DNA of 25,450 bases. It comes from Actinomycetota bacterium (GTDB lineage: Bacteria > Actinomycetota > Acidimicrobiia > Acidimicrobiales > Ilumatobacteraceae). The first letter of the stretch is position 1. Every line of letters begins with the position of its first letter. The DNA lies in contig JAPKZT010000033.1 of the NCBI GenBank assembly GCA_026393655.1, forward strand, positions 1 through 25,450. Reading direction: 5' to 3'. Below the pieces are notes generated by a model. It saw nothing but the letters and a program-made list of their open reading frames with translations. It ran no database searches and had not been told where the DNA came from. Positions 24,322 to 25,450 of this stretch are shown in pieces. The translations under genes and the position numbers were made by a program.

Positions 24322-24349
24322 AAGTTAGTTGGTCCAGTGCAGAAGTAAA
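24322..24349 (-). promoter_or_regulatory. Probable promoter of the 2-oxoglutarate oxygenase
   Basis: On the minus strand, TTTACT (24344-24349) and TAACTT (24322-24327) are 16 nt apart. The -10 ends 6 nt before the ATG, consistent with a leaderless transcript. It occupies most of the divergent spacer to the ferredoxin gene. Confidence 0.45.
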
Positions 24350-24368
24350 ACAGGCGACTTGTTAATCT

Positions 24369-24569
24369 ATGAATGTGAAAGTTTTGCTTGATTACGATTC
24401 GTGCCACGGGCATCAGATGTGTGCGATTGCCGCCCCAGAGGTTTTTGGTAGCGACGAAATCGGTAACGCCAAAGTCTTAATCACTGGTGAAATTCCGGTT
24501 GAACTTCACACAAAAGTACGAAGAGCAGAGTCAAATTGTCCTGAACGTGCAATAACAATCATCGAATAG
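24369..24569 (+). CDS. Single-cluster 3Fe-4S ferredoxin, P450 electron donor
   Basis: A 66-residue ferredoxin of the actinobacterial P450-associated type. The cluster ligands are C12 and C18 in CHGHQMC and C57 in NCPERAI; the residue in the fourth-ligand position is H15 (CxxHxxC...CP), which favours a 3Fe-4S cluster. It passes single electrons from a ferredoxin reductase, not in view, to the P450 encoded 28 nt downstream. The opening VLLDYDSCHGHQMC and the central APEVFGSDEIGNAKV are typical of the family. The ATG at 24369 is the only sensible start. No obvious ribosome site or consensus -10 sits in front of it. Confidence 0.95.
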   Translation: MNVKVLLDYDSCHGHQMCAIAAPEVFGSDEIGNAKVLITGEIPVELHTKVRRAESNCPERAITIIE

Positions 24570-24597
24570 CAAGAGATCACGAAAGAGAACGAGAAAT

Positions 24598-25450
24598 ATG
24601 ACCGACACTCAAAAACCAGTCACTGACATCACGACCGATTACGACATTTTCGCTCCTGATTTCATCAAGAATCCATATCCGGGATATACCGAGATTCGCG
24701 AATCGCAATGTCCGATTGCGCACACTGAAAGATATGAAGGCTCATGGTTGCCAACGCGATATGACGACGTTGTTGCGATCGCCCAAGAATACGAAACATT
24801 TACTTCGCGCCAAATTTTGGTGATGCCACCAGCCAACGGTCGTAGCGAAGGCCCATATGCGGCAGTCGGCGCGCCCCCGATCACAAGTGATCCACCAGAT
24901 CACCATTGGCATCGCCGATTGATCTTGCCAGTGTTCGCGCCGCAAGCAGTTGCAAAATACGAACCAGGTACGCGCGATTTATGCAATGCATTAATTGATG
25001 AGTTCATCGACAAGGGTGTTGCTGATGCAGCCAGCGATTACGCGCAACATATTCCGGTGCGAGTGATTTCAAAAATGCTCGGCGTGCCACTGACGATGGA
25101 AGACGAATTCACAGATTGGGTGCGCGGTGCGTTAGAAAATATTACGGATTCAGAACGTCGCATGAAGAGTTTCCGCAGCATCGTTGAGTATTTCATCGGC
25201 GAAGTTCAATCTCGTGCGGCGAATCCACGTGAAGATGATTTCATCACTGAATTAATGAACACTGAAGTCGAAGGCAAAAAAGTGCCGATCGAATATGTGC
25301 TCGGTGTTTGCAACTTAATGTTGGTTGCGGGCATTGATACAACTTGGTCTGCGATTGGCTCGTGCATGTGGCACATGGCCCAACATCCTGAGCATCGCAA
25401 ACAATTGCGTGAGAATCCAGATTTGTGGCCGACGGCGGTTGAAGAGTTGT
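24598..25450 (+). CDS. Cytochrome P450, N-terminal 284 residues (runs off the window)
   Basis: A soluble bacterial-type P450 beginning MTDTQKPVTDITTDYDIFAP with no membrane anchor. NPYPGYTEIRES is the usual A-helix region. The C-helix block DPPDHHWHRRLILPVFAP supplies the haem-propionate His and Arg. The I-helix motif is LMLVAGIDTTWSAIG, with the acid-alcohol pair for oxygen activation. The window ends at TAVEEL, the start of the K-helix ExxR, so the ExxR arginine and the haem cysteine are not visible. It follows the ferredoxin by 28 nt as an obvious redox pair. A weak purine-rich sequence (GAGAACGAGAAAT) precedes the ATG at 24598. The CYP family and substrate cannot be assigned. Confidence 0.95.
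   Translation, partial: MTDTQKPVTDITTDYDIFAPDFIKNPYPGYTEIRESQCPIAHTERYEGSWLPTRYDDVVAIAQEYETFTSRQILVMPPANGRSEGPYAAVGAPPITSDPPDHHWHRRLILPVFAPQAVAKYEPGTRDLCNALIDEFIDKGVADAASDYAQHIPVRVISKMLGVPLTMEDEFTDWVRGALENITDSERRMKSFRSIVEYFIGEVQSRAANPREDDFITELMNTEVEGKKVPIEYVLGVCNLMLVAGIDTTWSAIGSCMWHMAQHPEHRKQLRENPDLWPTAVEEL

Noticed and set aside
2115..24782. Three GCGATCGC octamers (2115, 3390, 24775), like the cyanobacterial HIP1 element
   Set aside because: All are within coding sequence and fit the genome's frequent CGATCG contexts; three copies are too few to argue for a dispersed element.
1..25450. tRNA, rRNA, CRISPR arrays, transposases, toxin-antitoxin or defence genes
   Set aside because: Intergenic gaps are too short for undetected RNA genes, and none of the protein frames matches such families.

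Overview
The window looks like a piece of an actinobacterial chromosome, most likely from the class Acidimicrobiia (an aquatic Ilumatobacter/acIV-type organism). This is an inference from three things: an F420-type luciferase-like oxidoreductase, a 3Fe-4S ferredoxin paired with a cytochrome P450, and a modest GC content (mid-40s % by eye) with actinobacterial gene families. Genes are tightly packed, with frequent 0-8 nt gaps or overlaps. Many first genes carry a TANNNT -10 hexamer 6-7 nt before the start codon, as expected for leaderless transcripts. There is no gene-free stretch longer than about 130 bases, and I see no tRNA, rRNA, CRISPR array, insertion sequence or prophage.

Layout. 1-1751: the start of a membrane acyltransferase and an amidase, both leftward. 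1796-7205: a rightward operon of a TesB-like thioesterase, a luciferase-like oxidoreductase and two half-ABC exporters. The exporter motifs show an asymmetric heterodimer with one degenerate ATP site. 7198-9257: a leftward histidine kinase/OmpR-type regulator pair, divergent from a secreted acidic protein and a DUF2231 membrane protein (9390-10398). 10415-11704: a GSAM-like class III aminotransferase, convergent with prfC (11707-13290). prfC lies downstream of a PcaR-type IclR regulator (13302-14174).

14243-16603 is the remnant of an aromatic ring-cleavage cluster next to that regulator. It holds an extradiol (VOC) dioxygenase that stops just after its second metal-ligand histidine, fused out of frame to a thiolase that has lost its first ~115-120 residues and its nucleophilic cysteine. 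An apparently intact intradiol dioxygenase follows. One deletion at about 14917-14920 explains both truncations. 16596-18021: DUF1003 and DUF2157 membrane proteins. 18026-19855: a Uup-type ABC-F protein. 19900-21459: an acyl-CoA synthetase. 21507-22710: a secreted metzincin-like protease broken by a frameshift, with a distinctive two-cysteine basic C-terminal tail. 22750-23223: an unrecognised small protein. 23248-24315: a 2-oxoglutarate/Fe(II) oxygenase. 24369-25450: a ferredoxin and a P450 that runs off the window.

I found no clear defence system or wholly new multi-gene system. The most notable items are the deletion junction, the asymmetric ABC exporter, the frameshifted protease with its recurrent-looking tail, the two-component/secreted-protein module and the recurrent leaderless promoter geometry.
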